Notes: generated from the sequence alone by a model not told the origin. A DNA stretch of 64,000 nucleotides from Trichobilharzia regenti (GCA_944472135.2 OX235264.1:123161809-123225808); one strand, 5' to 3'; shown: positions 1 to 12,539, counted from the first letter of the stretch. Numbers and translations: made by a program.

Positions 1-150
1 GAAAAATTTTCTGTGATTAATTTTATTTATAATTTGAGGAAATAAGATGCAATTAATGCTGAATAATACTGAAAATTCCATTCTGTATCACAAGTACTGT
101 TTTTGGAATAAAGTAAATCATTATTATTATTTATTATTATTATATTTTAC
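1..150 (+). mobile_element. CR1/Jockey-like LINE, 3' terminal fragment
   Basis: The stretch carries the same 3' end as the LINE fragment at 13.1-14.5 kb: GGATGCAAT-type start diverged, then the AATTCCATTCTGTAT core, an AAGTACTGTTTT block, GGAATAAAG and a tail of ATT repeats. Only the last 150 bases are inside the window, so upstream coding sequence cannot be judged. The ATT tail marks the 3' end of the insertion; repeat-unit sequence follows directly. Confidence 0.7.
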
Positions 151-790
151 AAACAATATATTTGAGAACAATTTGTTAAGACAAGCTGGCTATAGTCATT
201 TTAGTCGATGTTTCAAGAAAATAACTATAATGCTGGCTTCTGATGTACATTATGCGTTAAGAAAATCAATGCACTCATGCAAGAATCTGACTCATCCACG
301 AAGATCAATGCAGACGAAGCTGAAAAAACATCTTTATTTCGACTCGATGTATATATAATTCCCAGGAGCATTTCATTGACCACTGCCAATAAATGCAGGT
401 AACTGATATTTGTAGAATCGCCTCATATCTGGATGAGAGCTGAGTCTAACATTATCTCTGTATGTCAAGAAACTACAGAAGTGTTTATTTTTCCTTGTGA
501 TGGAACACTGACCATGCAGTCAGATTTCTGTGTTCATCAGTTAACATTGTGAGGATGCCTTGTGCACAATGAAGAACAACCGAATTTTACTGCACAAATG
601 TGATTACTCTGATAATAGTTCTATTCATTGTGTGATTACATCAAATCCCACCTAAATAATTAGATGAATTGACTTCCTAACTATTACTACTGATAAGGGT
701 AATAGTCATGCGCAGGTATTTGGAAGCTTCATTTACGTGTGTGTTTGAAGCAAGCTTATATGCCTCAGAGTAATAGATCATGAACAAAGT
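151..790 (+). repeat. Diverged fragment of the 5-kb repeat unit (unit Z)
   Basis: Positions 150-560 align by eye with 8.69-9.06 kb of unit A (same order of blocks: TTTACAAACAA, AATGCTGGC, TCTGATG, GATCAATG, AAACA-CTTTATTTC, GAGAGCTG, TCAAGAAACT). From about 640 onward the match is to the opposite strand of unit A (near 10.4 kb), so this unit fragment is internally inverted. No gene is supported; the 103-residue frame at 47-358 spans the LINE/unit junction and is not credible. Confidence 0.6.
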
Positions 791-793
791 ATT

Positions 794-3700
794 ATTAGTA
801 TTGTATCCTTTAGTTCCTAGAGGAACATAGGGCTTCAGCTGCGGTCCTCCATTGACTTCGGTTTTGTGACAACTTTTTCACCCTGCTCCAGGTCTGTCCA
901 CATGCTTTCATCTCCTCCACGCATGACCTCCTCCAAGTCACCCTTGGACGACCAACTCGCCGCCTCCCTTTCGGGTTCCACTCGAGGGCTTGTCTAGTGA
1001 TGTCACTTGATGGTTTCCTCAGCGTATGGCCAATCCATCTCCATTTCTTTCTGCCTATTTGTTTCACAATCGGTTCCTGATTGGTTCGCTCCCAGAGATC
1101 CCTGTTGCTGATCTTTTCTGGCCATCTGATCTTGAGTATTGAGCGGAGACAGTTGTTAATGAAGGTTTGAAGTTTGTTTGAGATGCTCTTTATGACTCGC
1201 CAAGTCTCTGATCCGTATAGTAGCACTGACTTCACATTGGAGTTGAAAATCCGGATCTTATTTTTGATGCTGAGTGCTGTTGACCTCCACACAGATTTGA
1301 GAGTAATGAAAGCTTGTCTTGCTTTTCCGATTCTGGCTTTGATGTCCTCGTCAGTTCCGCCTGTAGTTGAGACGATGCTTCCCAGGTAGGTGAAGGAGGT
1401 TGTTTCTTTCAGGTTCTTCCCATTTATGCTTATTGTTGCCTGTTGTTGTAGTTGCTGTTGATGTTGGCTAGGAATCTTCATCATCTCTGTTTTATCTATG
1501 TTCACGTGAAGTCCTATCTTTGATGCTTCTTCTGCCAACTTGTTACTTTTCACTTGCATATCTTCCAGTTTATGGGAAATCAGACATATATCATCGGCGA
1601 AATCCAGATCCTCCAAGTCTTTTGTGTCAGTCCATTTTATGCCTGTTCCCTCGTTGGTTGCCGTTGTCTGTCGCATTATCCAATCAATTGCAATCAGGAA
1701 GATCATTGGTGATAGTAGACAGCCTTGCCTCACTCCCGTCCTCACTTCGAAGGCTTCCGTAAGTTTCCCGTTGTGGATTACTTGGCATGCAGCATTGTCG
1801 TATAACTGTTGGATGAGGTGTATAATTGTCGATGGGACCCCGTAGTAGCGAAGTAGTTTCCAAATGACCTCTCGATCGACGCTGTCGAAGGCCTTTTCAA
1901 AGTCGATGAAGTTGAGATAGAGAGGTGACTGCCATTCCAAGCTTTGTTCAATGATGATCCGTAGAGTGGCGATTTGATCAATACATGATTTGTTTCTCCT
2001 GAATCCAGCCTGTTCCGGACGAAGTTTTTCATCTAGGGCTTGTTTGATTCTCTCCAGGATGATGCGACTTAGTATCTTGCTTGGAATGGACAGAAGCATA
2101 ATTCCACGCCAGTTTTTACATTGACTTAAGTCTCCTTTCTTTGGAAGTTTGAATAAGTATCCGTTCTTCCAATCCTCGGGTACTTTGCCCTCTTTCCACA
2201 CCTTCTCCAGCAGTGGTGTCATCAAGTCCGCTGTTGTCTCTGGGTCTATTTTCAAAGCCTCTGCTGGGATTCCATCTGGTCCCGGTGTTTTCCCAGCTTT
2301 TAGCATCTTGATTGCATTCAGGACTTCTGATTTCGTCGGGGGGTCAGTGTTCACTGGTAGTTCTGCTTCCGTTGTTGGTATTGCTGGACGTGTTGTAGGT
2401 GGCGGACGATTTAGAAGTCTTTTGAAGTGTTCAACCCAGTGCTTTCTCTGTTCCACCTCTTTGGTGATTGACTTTCCATTGTCGTCCTTTATTGGCTTAA
2501 TCTGTGTCGAACGTTTGCCCGAAAGGTTCCTAGTTGTTTGGTAGAGTGTGGCGAGGTCTCCTTTGCCTGCAGCTTGTTCTGCTTCGTTTGCCATGGTTTC
2601 ATAATATTTTCTTTTGTCTTCCCTGGCACTTTTCTTCACTCTTTTGTTCAGTGTATTGTAGCTTGCATTCAGCTCCTGTTTTTGTTGCTCGTCGGTGCAC
2701 TGGATAATCTTTTGCTTCACTGTCCTTCTCTCTTCTATTAGTTTCCAAGTGTCCGTAGTGAGCCACTGTTTGTCCTGTCTCTTTTTTCTGCCTAGAATTT
2801 CTATGCAGGTTTGGCTCCACACCGTTTTCAAGTTGTTCCAGTGCTTTTCGACGCTGACCTTTTCGCTGGTGTTGATTTGTGTCTCGGCTTTGTCCTTTAT
2901 GCTTGCAATGAAGATGTCCTTTGTAGCCTGGTCCTTCAGCTTTTGAGTGTTGAACTTGGCTTGTGGTCTATCTGCAGCTCCTGATTCCCTGAAAGCTTTT
3001 AATTTGATTTGGATTGTCCCTTGTACGAGATAGTGGTCTGAGCCAACGTCTGCTCCTCTTCTTGCTTTTGTGTCCAGTAGGCTGCGCCTCCACTTCCTTG
3101 AGATTGAGATGAAGTCGATTTGGTTTTTGGTTTGCCCGTCTGGTGACACCCATGTAGCCTTGTGGATATCTTTGTGCTTGTATACACTGCCACCAATCAC
3201 CAGTTCGTTGAAGGCGCAGAAGTCGGCGAAGAGTTCTCCGTTTTCATTCATTTCTCCTAGAGCTTCTCTACCCATGATGAGTTCCCTTCCCGTATTGTCT
3301 GGTCCCAGTTTGGCGTTCATGTCTCCCATTAGTATTTTCATGTCGCCAGCTGGAGTATTGTCCATTGTTGCCTGTAGTTGCCTGTAGAATTCTTCTTTCT
3401 TCTCGAGGTCTGCGTTGTTTGTGGGTGCATAACATTGTATGATTGACACTTTCCTTCCTTTGGAGTTGAACCTGGCGGTCATTATCCTGGACGAAATCGC
3501 CTCCCATTGTATCAGGGCTTTCGTTGCCGTTGGTGACATCATGATAGCCACGCCCTCGGTGTGCGTGTGGTTATCTTCTGGGTGACCGGAGTAGATCACT
3601 GACTCACCTGTTGACAATTTGGTGAGTCCACTCCCATTCCATCTGCTCTCACATATTCCCAGCACTTGTATTCCGTATCTTTTCATCTCGTTGGCGATCT

Positions 3701-3812
3701 GGGCAGCTTTCCCAGTCTCGTACATAGTTCGGACGTTCCATGTTCCTACACAGACTTTTTCTTTTGGTGCAAAGAGGTTCATCGTGCTGAAGTTTCTTTA
3801 GCAATTTTGTTT
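794..3812 (-). mobile_element. RTE-clade non-LTR retrotransposon, copy 1 (near full length)
   Basis: A compact element of about 3 kb made almost entirely of one ORF, with a short 3' tail ending in ATTATTAGTA and a 5' leader of about 30 bases. It splits a repeat unit: sequence homologous to unit A stops at ACAAAGTA (786-800 area) and resumes after ACAAGGTA near 3813. That pair may be a target-site duplication with one mismatch; its exact ends are uncertain. Single ORF, APE-type endonuclease, no poly-A and a short tail are typical of the RTE clade (SR2-like elements are the known schistosome members, but I cannot assign the subfamily). Confidence 0.8.
810..3782 (-). CDS. RTE retrotransposon endonuclease-reverse transcriptase, intact ORF
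   Basis: A 990-residue uninterrupted protein that would nick chromosomal DNA and reverse-transcribe its own RNA at the nick. Residues 8-255 are an apurinic/apyrimidinic-type endonuclease: TWNVRT (Asn16), CESRWNG (Glu45), GDMNAKLG (Asp154, Asn156) and SDHYLV (Asp249-His250). Residues 485-800 are the reverse transcriptase: GPDGIP (501-506), GFRRNKSC, FIDFEKAFDSVD (Asp627), GVRQGCLLSPMIF and the catalytic LDFADD (Asp730-Asp731), followed by a YLGS motif. The C-terminus is basic (RRVGRPRVTWRRS). The Met at 3782 gives a start just ahead of the endonuclease fold. All catalytic residues I know for the family are present, so this copy could be active or only recently silenced. It lies inside a fragment of repeat unit, opposite in strand to no host gene that I can see. 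Confidence 0.92.
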   Translation of the reverse strand: MNLFAPKEKVCVGTWNVRTMYETGKAAQIANEMKRYGIQVLGICESRWNGSGLTKLSTGESVIYSGHPEDNHTHTEGVAIMMSPTATKALIQWEAISSRIMTARFNSKGRKVSIIQCYAPTNNADLEKKEEFYRQLQATMDNTPAGDMKILMGDMNAKLGPDNTGRELIMGREALGEMNENGELFADFCAFNELVIGGSVYKHKDIHKATWVSPDGQTKNQIDFISISRKWRRSLLDTKARRGADVGSDHYLVQGTIQIKLKAFRESGAADRPQAKFNTQKLKDQATKDIFIASIKDKAETQINTSEKVSVEKHWNNLKTVWSQTCIEILGRKKRQDKQWLTTDTWKLIEERRTVKQKIIQCTDEQQKQELNASYNTLNKRVKKSAREDKRKYYETMANEAEQAAGKGDLATLYQTTRNLSGKRSTQIKPIKDDNGKSITKEVEQRKHWVEHFKRLLNRPPPTTRPAIPTTEAELPVNTDPPTKSEVLNAIKMLKAGKTPGPDGIPAEALKIDPETTADLMTPLLEKVWKEGKVPEDWKNGYLFKLPKKGDLSQCKNWRGIMLLSIPSKILSRIILERIKQALDEKLRPEQAGFRRNKSCIDQIATLRIIIEQSLEWQSPLYLNFIDFEKAFDSVDREVIWKLLRYYGVPSTIIHLIQQLYDNAACQVIHNGKLTEAFEVRTGVRQGCLLSPMIFLIAIDWIMRQTTATNEGTGIKWTDTKDLEDLDFADDICLISHKLEDMQVKSNKLAEEASKIGLHVNIDKTEMMKIPSQHQQQLQQQATISINGKNLKETTSFTYLGSIVSTTGGTDEDIKARIGKARQAFITLKSVWRSTALSIKNKIRIFNSNVKSVLLYGSETWRVIKSISNKLQTFINNCLRSILKIRWPEKISNRDLWERTNQEPIVKQIGRKKWRWIGHTLRKPSSDITRQALEWNPKGRRRVGRPRVTWRRSCVEEMKACGQTWSRVKKLSQNRSQWRTAAEALCSSRN

Positions 3813-4570
3813 ACAAGGTAGTCAGTTTGAATAATGGACGAGGAACAAAAACTGTCAGTGAAGAGTGTTCCATGGCGCTTTCCACTGCAGACTACAGATG
3901 TATACATCAGATTAAATTTAATCTCAAGAGTATCCTGCATTTCCCTCATAAATCCCCATACAACATGAGCTTCGGAAATAGAACGATGAATTGGTTGGTT
4001 TAATACAATATCGTTTTGTGCAGCCAGTTCAGGATCATAGGACAATGAGGCTGTGGAGTTTCGGTACTGGTCATGTCCATGTTCAGAGCAGACACAGACA
4101 CTTGTCAACAGCTGAATTAAATAGCTACCTGATTAGAACTAATGTATTTGCATGCAAGCTTCAACACAAAGAAGCTTCCAGGCATTCGTGATATTTTGAC
4201 TATGGATGAACACAAGGAAACCTCTTACTTTCAAAATGAAATAAAAAGTGTGAACATCTCTTACAAATCTTTGGCGTCTTTGTTGATGCTCGTAAATGCC
4301 GTCGAGATCTTACTCTAATTGTCTGAAAATTGTTCATAAAGAAGTGAGGGCATAGGAGAACTAATTTTTTGTGCGTGAAGGATTCGCCTCGCCTTTTCGA
4401 TTAGGATATTTATGGTGAAATAGATGAAGTGGGCACGCAACATTAATTTGAACGTGTTCTTGGTGAATTATGGCCAGATATATTTTACTACTCGATGAGC
4501 TCACTGTCAGCGTGTTGTCAAGCAGTTCACATATGCTTCTGCATGTGGTGGGTTATATTAAGTTTTATTA
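3813..4570 (-). repeat. Second part of repeat unit Z, antisense to unit A
   Basis: This stretch continues the unit interrupted by the RTE insertion. It resembles the minus strand of 9.5-10.3 kb and of 21.0-21.7 kb (and thus the plus strand of 35.7-36.4 kb): AACTGTCAGTGAAGAGTGTT, the CTGCATT-CTCATAA-CCCCATA run and the CTAATGTATTTGCA block recur in the same order. Frames of up to 109 residues here are not kept in the better-preserved copies, so I call no gene. Confidence 0.6.
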
Positions 4571-4574
4571 TTTA

Positions 4575-7500
4575 TTAATTATTGCTCCCTTAGGCTCCTA
4601 GTGGAATATAGGGCTTCAAAAGCACGTCTCCACTTGCATGTGTCTCTTGCTGTACTTTTCACCTGCATCCATGTTAGTCCATAATCTTTCGAATGCTCTT
4701 CACACGATCTCCTCCATGTCACACTTGCACTGACGTCCCACTCACCGCTTCCCTTTCGGGTTCCACTCGAGCGATGGCCTGACGTGCGATGTCATCCAGC
4801 GGCCTCCTCAGCGAGTGTCCGATCCATCTCCACTTTCTCCTGCATATTTTTTGGGCCATTGGTTCTTGTTATGTTTCTTCCCATAGTTTCTCGTTGGTTT
4901 GTTTTGTTTGCTCCCATGGTTTCTTGTTGATGATTATTTCCGGTCAGGCCAGATGATCTTCATTATAGAGAAAGCGAAGACAGTTGTTGATAAGGTCTGG
5001 AACAGGCTGTTGGAAATATTCTTTGTGACCCGCCAAGTTTCTGATCCGTATAGAAGAACTGGCTTTACGTTTGTATTGGATTATGTTGTTGATACTGAAT
5101 GACGAAGATTTCCAGATTAGTTTCAGGTTGATGAATGTGTTTCTCGCCTTTCCGATTCTGGATTTCACATCCTCGTCCGTTCTGACTGCCTATAGTTGAG
5201 ACAATTCTCCCTAGATAAGTGAGTGAATGAAGTAACCTCTTTCAAATCCCTCCCGCTGATGAGGATTGGCGATGTATGTTGCTGCTTCGATCAGTTTGTC
5301 GGTTTTCGCTTGTAAGTCTTCAATTGTGTGTGATATCAAGCATAAATCATCCAATCGCGAAATCCAGGTCTTCTAGATTTTTCACGTCGGTCCAGGATAT
5401 TCCCGTCTTCTCGTTTCCCACAGTCTGACGCATAATCCAGTCCACCACAATTAGGAATATCATTGGTGATAATCAGCCAGCACCCTTGTCTGACTCCTGT
5501 GTTTACCGTTGTGGATCACTTGGCAGGTGCCGTTGTCGTACAGCTGTTGAATGAGGTTGATGAATATTTGGGGTACACCGTAGTACTCGAGTAATTTCCA
5601 AATTACTTCACGATCAACGCTGTCGAAGGCCTTCTTAAGGTGTATGAAGTTGAGGTAGAGTTTTGATTGCCATTCCATGCTTTGTTCTGTGATAATGATG
5701 CGTAGAGTTGCAATTTTGTCAGTACATGATTTGCCTTTCCTGAATCCAGCTTGTTCTGGTCAGAGTTCTGTCTCCAGTGCATCCTTTAATCTCTCCAGGA
5801 TGATGCGACTCAGGGTTTTACTTGGCGTGAACAGGAGCATGATTCCTCGCCAGTTCTTGCAGAGTCCTAAGTTGCCCTTCTTTGGTAGTTTCACGGGGTA
5901 ACCTTTCCTCCAGCCAGTAGGCACCTTTCCCTCCTTCCAGACCTCTTGAAATAATGGAGACAGCATATCTACTGTGATCTCTTGGTCCGCGTTCAGTGCT
6001 TCAGGGGGTATTCCATCTGGTCCAGTCGCTTTTCCAGGCTTCAGAAGCTTGATTGCGTTCAAGACTTCAGCTGTCGTTGGAGGATTGGTGTCAACTTGCA
6101 GTTGTGTGCGCGCTGTTTTTGGTATTTCTGGACGGGTTGCAGGTGATGGTCGGTTCAAGAGTCCTTTGAAGTGATCCGCCCATTGTTTAATTTGTTATTC
6201 TCCCTTGGCTGTCTTTTATAGGCTTCGCTTGTGTTGATCTCTTCCCGGATAGAGATTTGGTTATCTGATATAGTGTCCTCAGGTCCTTTTTGCCTGCTGC
6301 CTTCTCAGCTTCAGTGGTGAGGTTGTTGTTGAATCGTCTTTTGTCCTTCCTAGCACTCTTCTTCCTTTCTTTGTCCAAAGCTTTGTAAGTTGAGCTCAGC
6401 TTCTCCTTCTCCTGTCCGTCCTTGCATTGAATCATTTTCTCTTTCATCATTTTCCTTTCTTCTATTAATTTCCAAGTGTCCGTTGATAGCCGTTCCTTGT
6501 CTCGTCTCTTCGTTCTTCCTAGAACCGTTGAACACGTTTCGTTGAGAATCGCCTTCAGATACTTCCAATGTTCTTCCACGCATGATTCTTCAGTGATGTC
6601 ACGTAGTGTTTCCTGCTTTGCTCTGACAGTTGCAGTGAAGGTGTCATTTGTAGTTGTGTCCTTCAGTAATCGAGTGTTGAACTTGCATTGTGGCCTATCC
6701 CCAGCTATCCTCGAGGCTTTTAGTTCCACCTTGAAAGTGCCTTGTACTGAACCCACATCTGCTCCTCTCCTCGACCTTGTGTCCAGTGGGCTCCGTCTCC
6801 ACTTTTTTGAAATTGAGATGAAGTCTATTTGATTCTTGGTGTTTCCATCTGGTGTAATCCATATCGCCTTGTCTATATGCTTTTGTTTGAAAACGCTGCC
6901 ACCAATCATCAAAGCATTGAAGGCGCAGAAGTCTGAGAAGAGTTCACCATTGTCGTTCATTTCACCGAGGGCCACTCGACCCATGGTGAGTTCTCTTCCT
7001 GTGTTGTCTCCTCCCAGCTTCGCATTCATGTCGCCCATCAGGATTTTGATATCACCATTCGGGACGTTGTCCATTATTGTTTGTAGTTGTCTGTAGAACG
7101 CCTCCTTCTTCTCTTGTTCTAAGACGTTTGTAGGCGCATAACATTGAATGACTGTAACTTTCCTTCCTTTTTAGTTGAACCTGGCTGTCATCATCCTGGG
7201 GGAAATCGGTTCCCACTGCATCAGGGCTTTGGTTGCTGTTGGTGACATCATGATGGCCACTCCCTCGGTGTGCACATGATTGTCCTCTGGGTGGCCGGAA
7301 TAGATTACTGTCTCTCCAGTAGGTAGTCAGCACCTTCCAGTTTCTTTCCATCTGCTTTCACAGATTCCCAACACTTTTATTCTATATCTTCTCATTTCAG
7401 CGGCTATCTGGGCAGCCTTTCCAGTTTCATACGTTGAACGAACCTTCTAGGTACCCATCCTTACTTTTGCTTTCATCGAAAGAAGGCACATGGGCTGAAT

Positions 7501-7735
7501 GGCTTCCCGAAGGCTTTCGTCAGCCTGCGTCATGTCACTTCCCAGATTCCAGCGAAAAGTAAGGCTTTTGCTTAGGTTTTTAGAGTTTTTAATATATTTA
7601 TTCGTTGAAGTTTCTGTAGCGATTTGGTTGTTTTACGGTGGTGGAGTTGCTAGCACCACACCTCAAACTTCCCTCTTTACAAGGGCTTGGGACCGGCGAG
7701 AAAACTAGTAATCTATTAGCCTAGTAAGCTAGTAT
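4575..7735 (-). pseudogene. RTE retrotransposon copy 2, degenerate
   Basis: A second RTE element on the minus strand, broken by many frameshifts and stops. In coding order it shows a 5' leader (7.44-7.74 kb), an endonuclease piece with GDMNAKLGG (6187-7074 frame), the GPDGIPPEAL and RGIMLLFTPSK RT blocks (5760-6158) and FDSVDREVIWKLL (5460-5678). The 3' end at about 4.6 kb carries the family tail (complement of GAAGCCCTATATTCCACTAG). The SDHYLV endonuclease motif is damaged by a small deletion near 6.75 kb. It is the positional partner of RTE copy 3 at the other end of the palindrome, and its 3' end defines the outer border of the left arm. Not capable of coding for a working enzyme. Confidence 0.88.
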
Positions 7736-10700
7736 CTGGCGTGTAGAACTAGACATGAGGATCAAATGATTGCACGTGAGGATGACATGAGAAATGAGGC
7801 AGTGGATCCAGCTGGAAGGGAAATCAGAGAACAAGAGGTCATGGAGATCTTGTCCATTCCAACCTCCAACTCACTTCTGCAATCTTCCTTTCTCCTCTTT
7901 GTCCGCTTTATTTCAAATAACCTTCAATTCAGACCTCTAACTACGCGATATTCAGACTTGAATAATGTTGTCATGATTCTGTTGGAGAACGGATTTCGCT
8001 TGACGGTGTCGGTGACATCATAATAACCACCCAATACTCATGGATTTCACTGTTGTCACTTGGGAAACATAAGTAGATTATAGAATTTCTAGCTAGTCAC
8101 TTCATTCTATTTCAACAACGTTCGCTGATTCCTTGCACTTCTATGCAATGCCTTCTCAGTTTTGTTCCGAGACTTCAGCGAAATTAACAGAAAATACATG
8201 TCACCTTATTCCCTCGTTTTGTCGTCGAAAGAAAACACATGGGCTGAGCTGCATCTTAAGAGCTTTCACCAATTGACCTCGTTTATCCTTCTCAATGGCA
8301 GCGAAGAATAGCTTCCCACTCTGAAGACTAAATGAGCAATCAGGAAATGGAGTCAGAGAGATTAACTTAATAAGGACTAGTTTTACCATCGTGAATTACA
8401 AGTATAGATAAATAAATGAAAATTTTATCACAATATCTCAACTCAACCACACATTACTTCACAAAATCAATATTGTCCACTGGTGAAGGTCAGTAATTGC
8501 AAATACCACCAGATCATTCGGTGTTTTGAGATACAATAATCTGATTACTCTACTCCAAATCTAACAATTTTTACTGTCTAACAAACACAAAAACTTAGCA
8601 TGATATTTGTCAATTATTATCACTGAAAAATATGTGGCATGGTGAACGTGCTACCCATCTGTTTTAATTAGATTTCACCTTTTACAAACAACATAGTTGT
8701 TAAGAGAAGCCGACCATTACAATTGTTACTCGATATTGTAATCAATTAACTGTAATGCTGGCATCTGATACAAATCTAATATCACGTATTAAGCAGATCA
8801 ATGTGCACCGGAATCATTTTGACTATTTCAGGATTCTTTTTGAACATGAAGCTGCAAAAAACACCTTTATTTCTAATGGATGAAAATAAAATTACCAGGA
8901 CTGATTAGAGAGCTGTCTGAGGAATATTTCATTTACTAGTGCTACGTATGCCATGTATATAGCCGAGTTTTATAGAATATCCTCAAGTCTAGGTGAGAGC
9001 TGCGTCAAGAAACTGCTAAAGTCTGAATCGCAGTGTGATGGAAAATTGAGTGCGCGGTGAGATTTGGCTGGTAACCAGTAAAGATTGCAGTGAAAATGTG
9101 TAGCAGCTGTCTTACAAATCATGGACAACAACTGAATCTACTGCGAAAATGGATCGATTTTTGTATTGATTGATATTCACGTGGGTTTGTTATTCGACTA
9201 TTTTAAATCATACCTAGATAATGGTATCAATTGCCTTCTGCTGTTACGAATTAGGGACAGAGTTCTCCATTGACTCAAATGCATGCCTATCTGGTTCTTC
9301 CTGCTTTGTCAAAGATAACCAGCAGAGAAATGTTGTGTGTGAGAAGCAAGTAAATTCCAATTTCCATTTAGCGAATTTAACTACTTAACTTGTAATTCCT
9401 AACACAATGCATTACTTTCATTCATTTATGAATTTGAGACTGATTTTTAAGGAAGCACCCTCGAGCTAATAAATCTTAATCTGACCACAAATTTATTTTT
9501 GCATGAGTATTTTTCGATATCACAGCGTGTAACTGATGCCTGCGAAAAGTGAGTGTGTATTACGTGCACAGATCAACAATATCTCCATAAGCATCCACAT
9601 GGAAAAGAAAATGTGCGCTTTTCACGCTCAACGAAAACAACTCCCTTATGTCATGAATTCGTTTTGAATACTATCCAGACAATAACAGTAAAATCTCTTC
9701 ATGGCACGTACGAAGGAGAAGAAAGATGACAAGAATTTGTCAGAAATGTACACATCTATCACTAGTAAATTGAGAAGTATCCTTGTTTACATACAAGCAA
9801 ACAAATAAGATTTACTCAAGTAGCTGTTAATTCAGCTTTTGACAGTTTTCTGTATTGGCCGGTTATGCAAGGATATGCAGTATCATCATTCCTCAGCGTA
9901 ACTGCGGCTTTAAACAACACTTCGCTACGCAATACAACACTTCAATGCATTCCACATACTCATTCATAGTTCCATTTCGAAAGCCTGTGTGGTATGATGA
10001 GTTCTGAGGTGAATGCAGGATACTCTTGAAATTCAATACGCATTTGAAAGATTCGTATAGACAAATACTAAGAGAGGAATTTTCAAGATTCATTCCAGGA
10101 AGACCACAGTGAGAATTGAATCCACTTCTTCACTAACTGCCTCATCTTATCCCATCGCTACTACGTCGACGATGATAAATATTGGCATCTGCTTCCATGT
10201 CGACACACACATACACGTAGGGAATCTCACTGTTATCGAATTCCCTATGATGCATAGAGAAGCAGTCAGGGTAAAACGCGGCATAGAACACTCTTCACTG
10301 ACGGTTCTTGTCCGTTCTTCATCAATCATATGGACCTCTGTGTTCATGATCTATAAATCTTCCGCAAATATGATTGTTTCAAACACACAAGTGGTAAGGC
10401 TGCCAAACACTTTCCCGTGACAATCATTCTTATCAGTACGAATTTGAAATGACAGTTTAGGAGGATAATTTATGTAATGAATTGACTGATATACTTTCAA
10501 AAATTTGTGAATTCATAGACAGTTTGTGCGATCTATGTGATGATCACAACTGGCGATAAATTATTGCATCACTGGATTCGTGTTTCTACACACTGGGGGC
10601 GTTGAGTAGATAATACAGTAGAGCGCATCGTTGTGTTTTGTCACAGTAGAAGACAGACTCGACCAGCTCCAAAAATTATGCACATATGAATTTGATTACA

Positions 10701-12225
10701 CAGAGTACTGTGTAAAAAAGAGCTCATCGTCATTCCTGGTCATTCGAACTGTGATTCGTGTACAGCTGAATAAACATTTTTATATGAAAAGTATTTTAAC
10801 AGTTGAATATTACTACTGCATGTGAAGCCGCACACGTTTACCTCACTCCTTTTATTAGCTTCTCTTTGAATGCAAGTAATTCTGACTACTTTCTTCAATC
10901 ATGTTGACTGTGGACAGTGAACAACTATTCTGGCATATTTGCGATCGATTATCATGATGAATGTCTAGTCATCAAAGCATGAAATTCTTTACCGTTACAA
11001 CAACACTGTGTACTTTTGCACTTGTCATATCCTCATAGAACGCAACTTACAAGTGATGAAATAACAGAATTTAAGTCAGACGATATGACGTACATGCATC
11101 AGATTAAATATCGAGATTCGAATAAGATTCACTGGTAATATTTATAAGTATCGCTTAATTGTTTTCGCGGATTCAGTCTCAATTTTGAACTCTAACGAAT
11201 AGAAGCGCAGTTTCACTAGTTTATACTCTTTTAAAGTCTTCTCGGGTTCTTCTCACTTCAAACAGGACCACTTATCACAACTGTTAGGAATGAATACTTT
11301 CGTGTCTTTCACACCCTCAGAGTTTTTCACTGTTTTGGTTAGGTGAGATGCTTCAATAGATTTAAACAGATTCTCATTCATATAGTAGTTGTACCTGATT
11401 GTCATGAAGATTCACCGCTGTCTTTCAGCTTGTCTACATTGACGCCATACCATCTCATTGATTCCGGACGAAGCTGAATACTGGTTTCATGAGAATATTG
11501 TTGAGACTACGGCGAAATGCACTCAATGTGAAATACCAGAATACAGAGACACACTCGTTTCAGAAATCTTAAGTCTATAAATCAATGCGCTTAAATTCAT
11601 GCGTTCACAATACTGTGAATCACGAATTGCACAACAGTATGACGGCAAAACTAAGTAACCTTGGCATTTCCTATGTCTGTACGCAAAGTGCTACTTTGAA
11701 GCAGTCAAGGGAACTCAATACACTGTGACGGTGATAATATGACACATGAGATCATATTGAAGAATCGATGAGAGGTAACTTCTGTTGCACGATGAATTGA
11801 GGTGATATAACGGAACTATGGCACAATCAATTTCAAGAGAATCTTAATGTGGCGTAGGGTGTAACCTCCGATGAAGAATTCGGTCAAACAATGAACTGAT
11901 TAACACAAGACTATAGGCGGGCATTCGCGACCTTGTTTTGGCTTCCACACAAAGCCAAACGCTGACGTACCTTAATCACAATTGTCAATGAGACACGGAA
12001 TCGTGAGTCGCGGATACAATAACTATGTCAGCGATTCCACTCAATATTCACATCCACTGAGTGTCAGCCAAATAGAAGTGAGCGGATATCGATATTCAAA
12101 ACACACTGAATACAATAATAAGTTTATTATTACATCGTACTGAACAAAAAAATCAAACTCGATATTTCAATAGACAGTACTACATACAATATAATTACAG
12201 GTGATGCGATTCTCAGATTCTCTGA

Positions 12226-12480
12226 CTATTTCCCCCATCCACGAATGCTTATTGGACCTTATGGTAAAATGGAAGAAAACAGAAGATTTAGAACGCACTT
12301 CATAAATAACAAAATCATACATGAAATACATAGTCAATTAGTCAGTTGAGTGATGTTGATTTACTCACGTTTGTCAATTGGTACAGTGTCGTGTATCACA
12401 GCAGCAAACACTGTGATCAATTGAATGATGAAAATGACGCCAACGATGGCCAATCTAGATCGTAGACACTTCGATTGCAT
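12226..12480 (-). CDS. Predicted 47-residue secreted peptide precursor, copy A (two exons)
   Basis: Exon 1 (12480-12369) starts MQSKCLRSR and runs into a hydrophobic core (LAIVGVIFIIQLITVFAA), a textbook signal peptide. The lumenal part is VIHDTVPIDK, ending in a GTGAGT donor at 12368. After a 111-bp intron with acceptor CCATAAG, exon 2 (12257-12226) encodes R-PISIRGWGK and a stop. The junction codon restores KR, so the tail follows a dibasic site and ends in Gly-Lys, which in neuropeptide precursors is an amidation signal. A TATAAATA box lies about 60 bases upstream and AATAAA about 100 bases downstream. Unspliced reading would stop two codons after K. I do not recognise the family. A schistosome micro-exon-gene-like secreted protein or a neuropeptide-like precursor both fit. 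Splicing is predicted by eye only. Confidence 0.55.
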
Positions 12481-12539
12481 TCTCACTTCTCTAGATACTG
12501 ATTGTCACTCTGTCATAAACGATCATCTTCACTCGACCG

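Noticed and set aside
10109..10420. A 103-residue frame with relatives at 26072, 21533 and inverted at 35656 and 45474
   Set aside because: Frames of different length and on both strands recur because the repeat recurs. None is consistently open.
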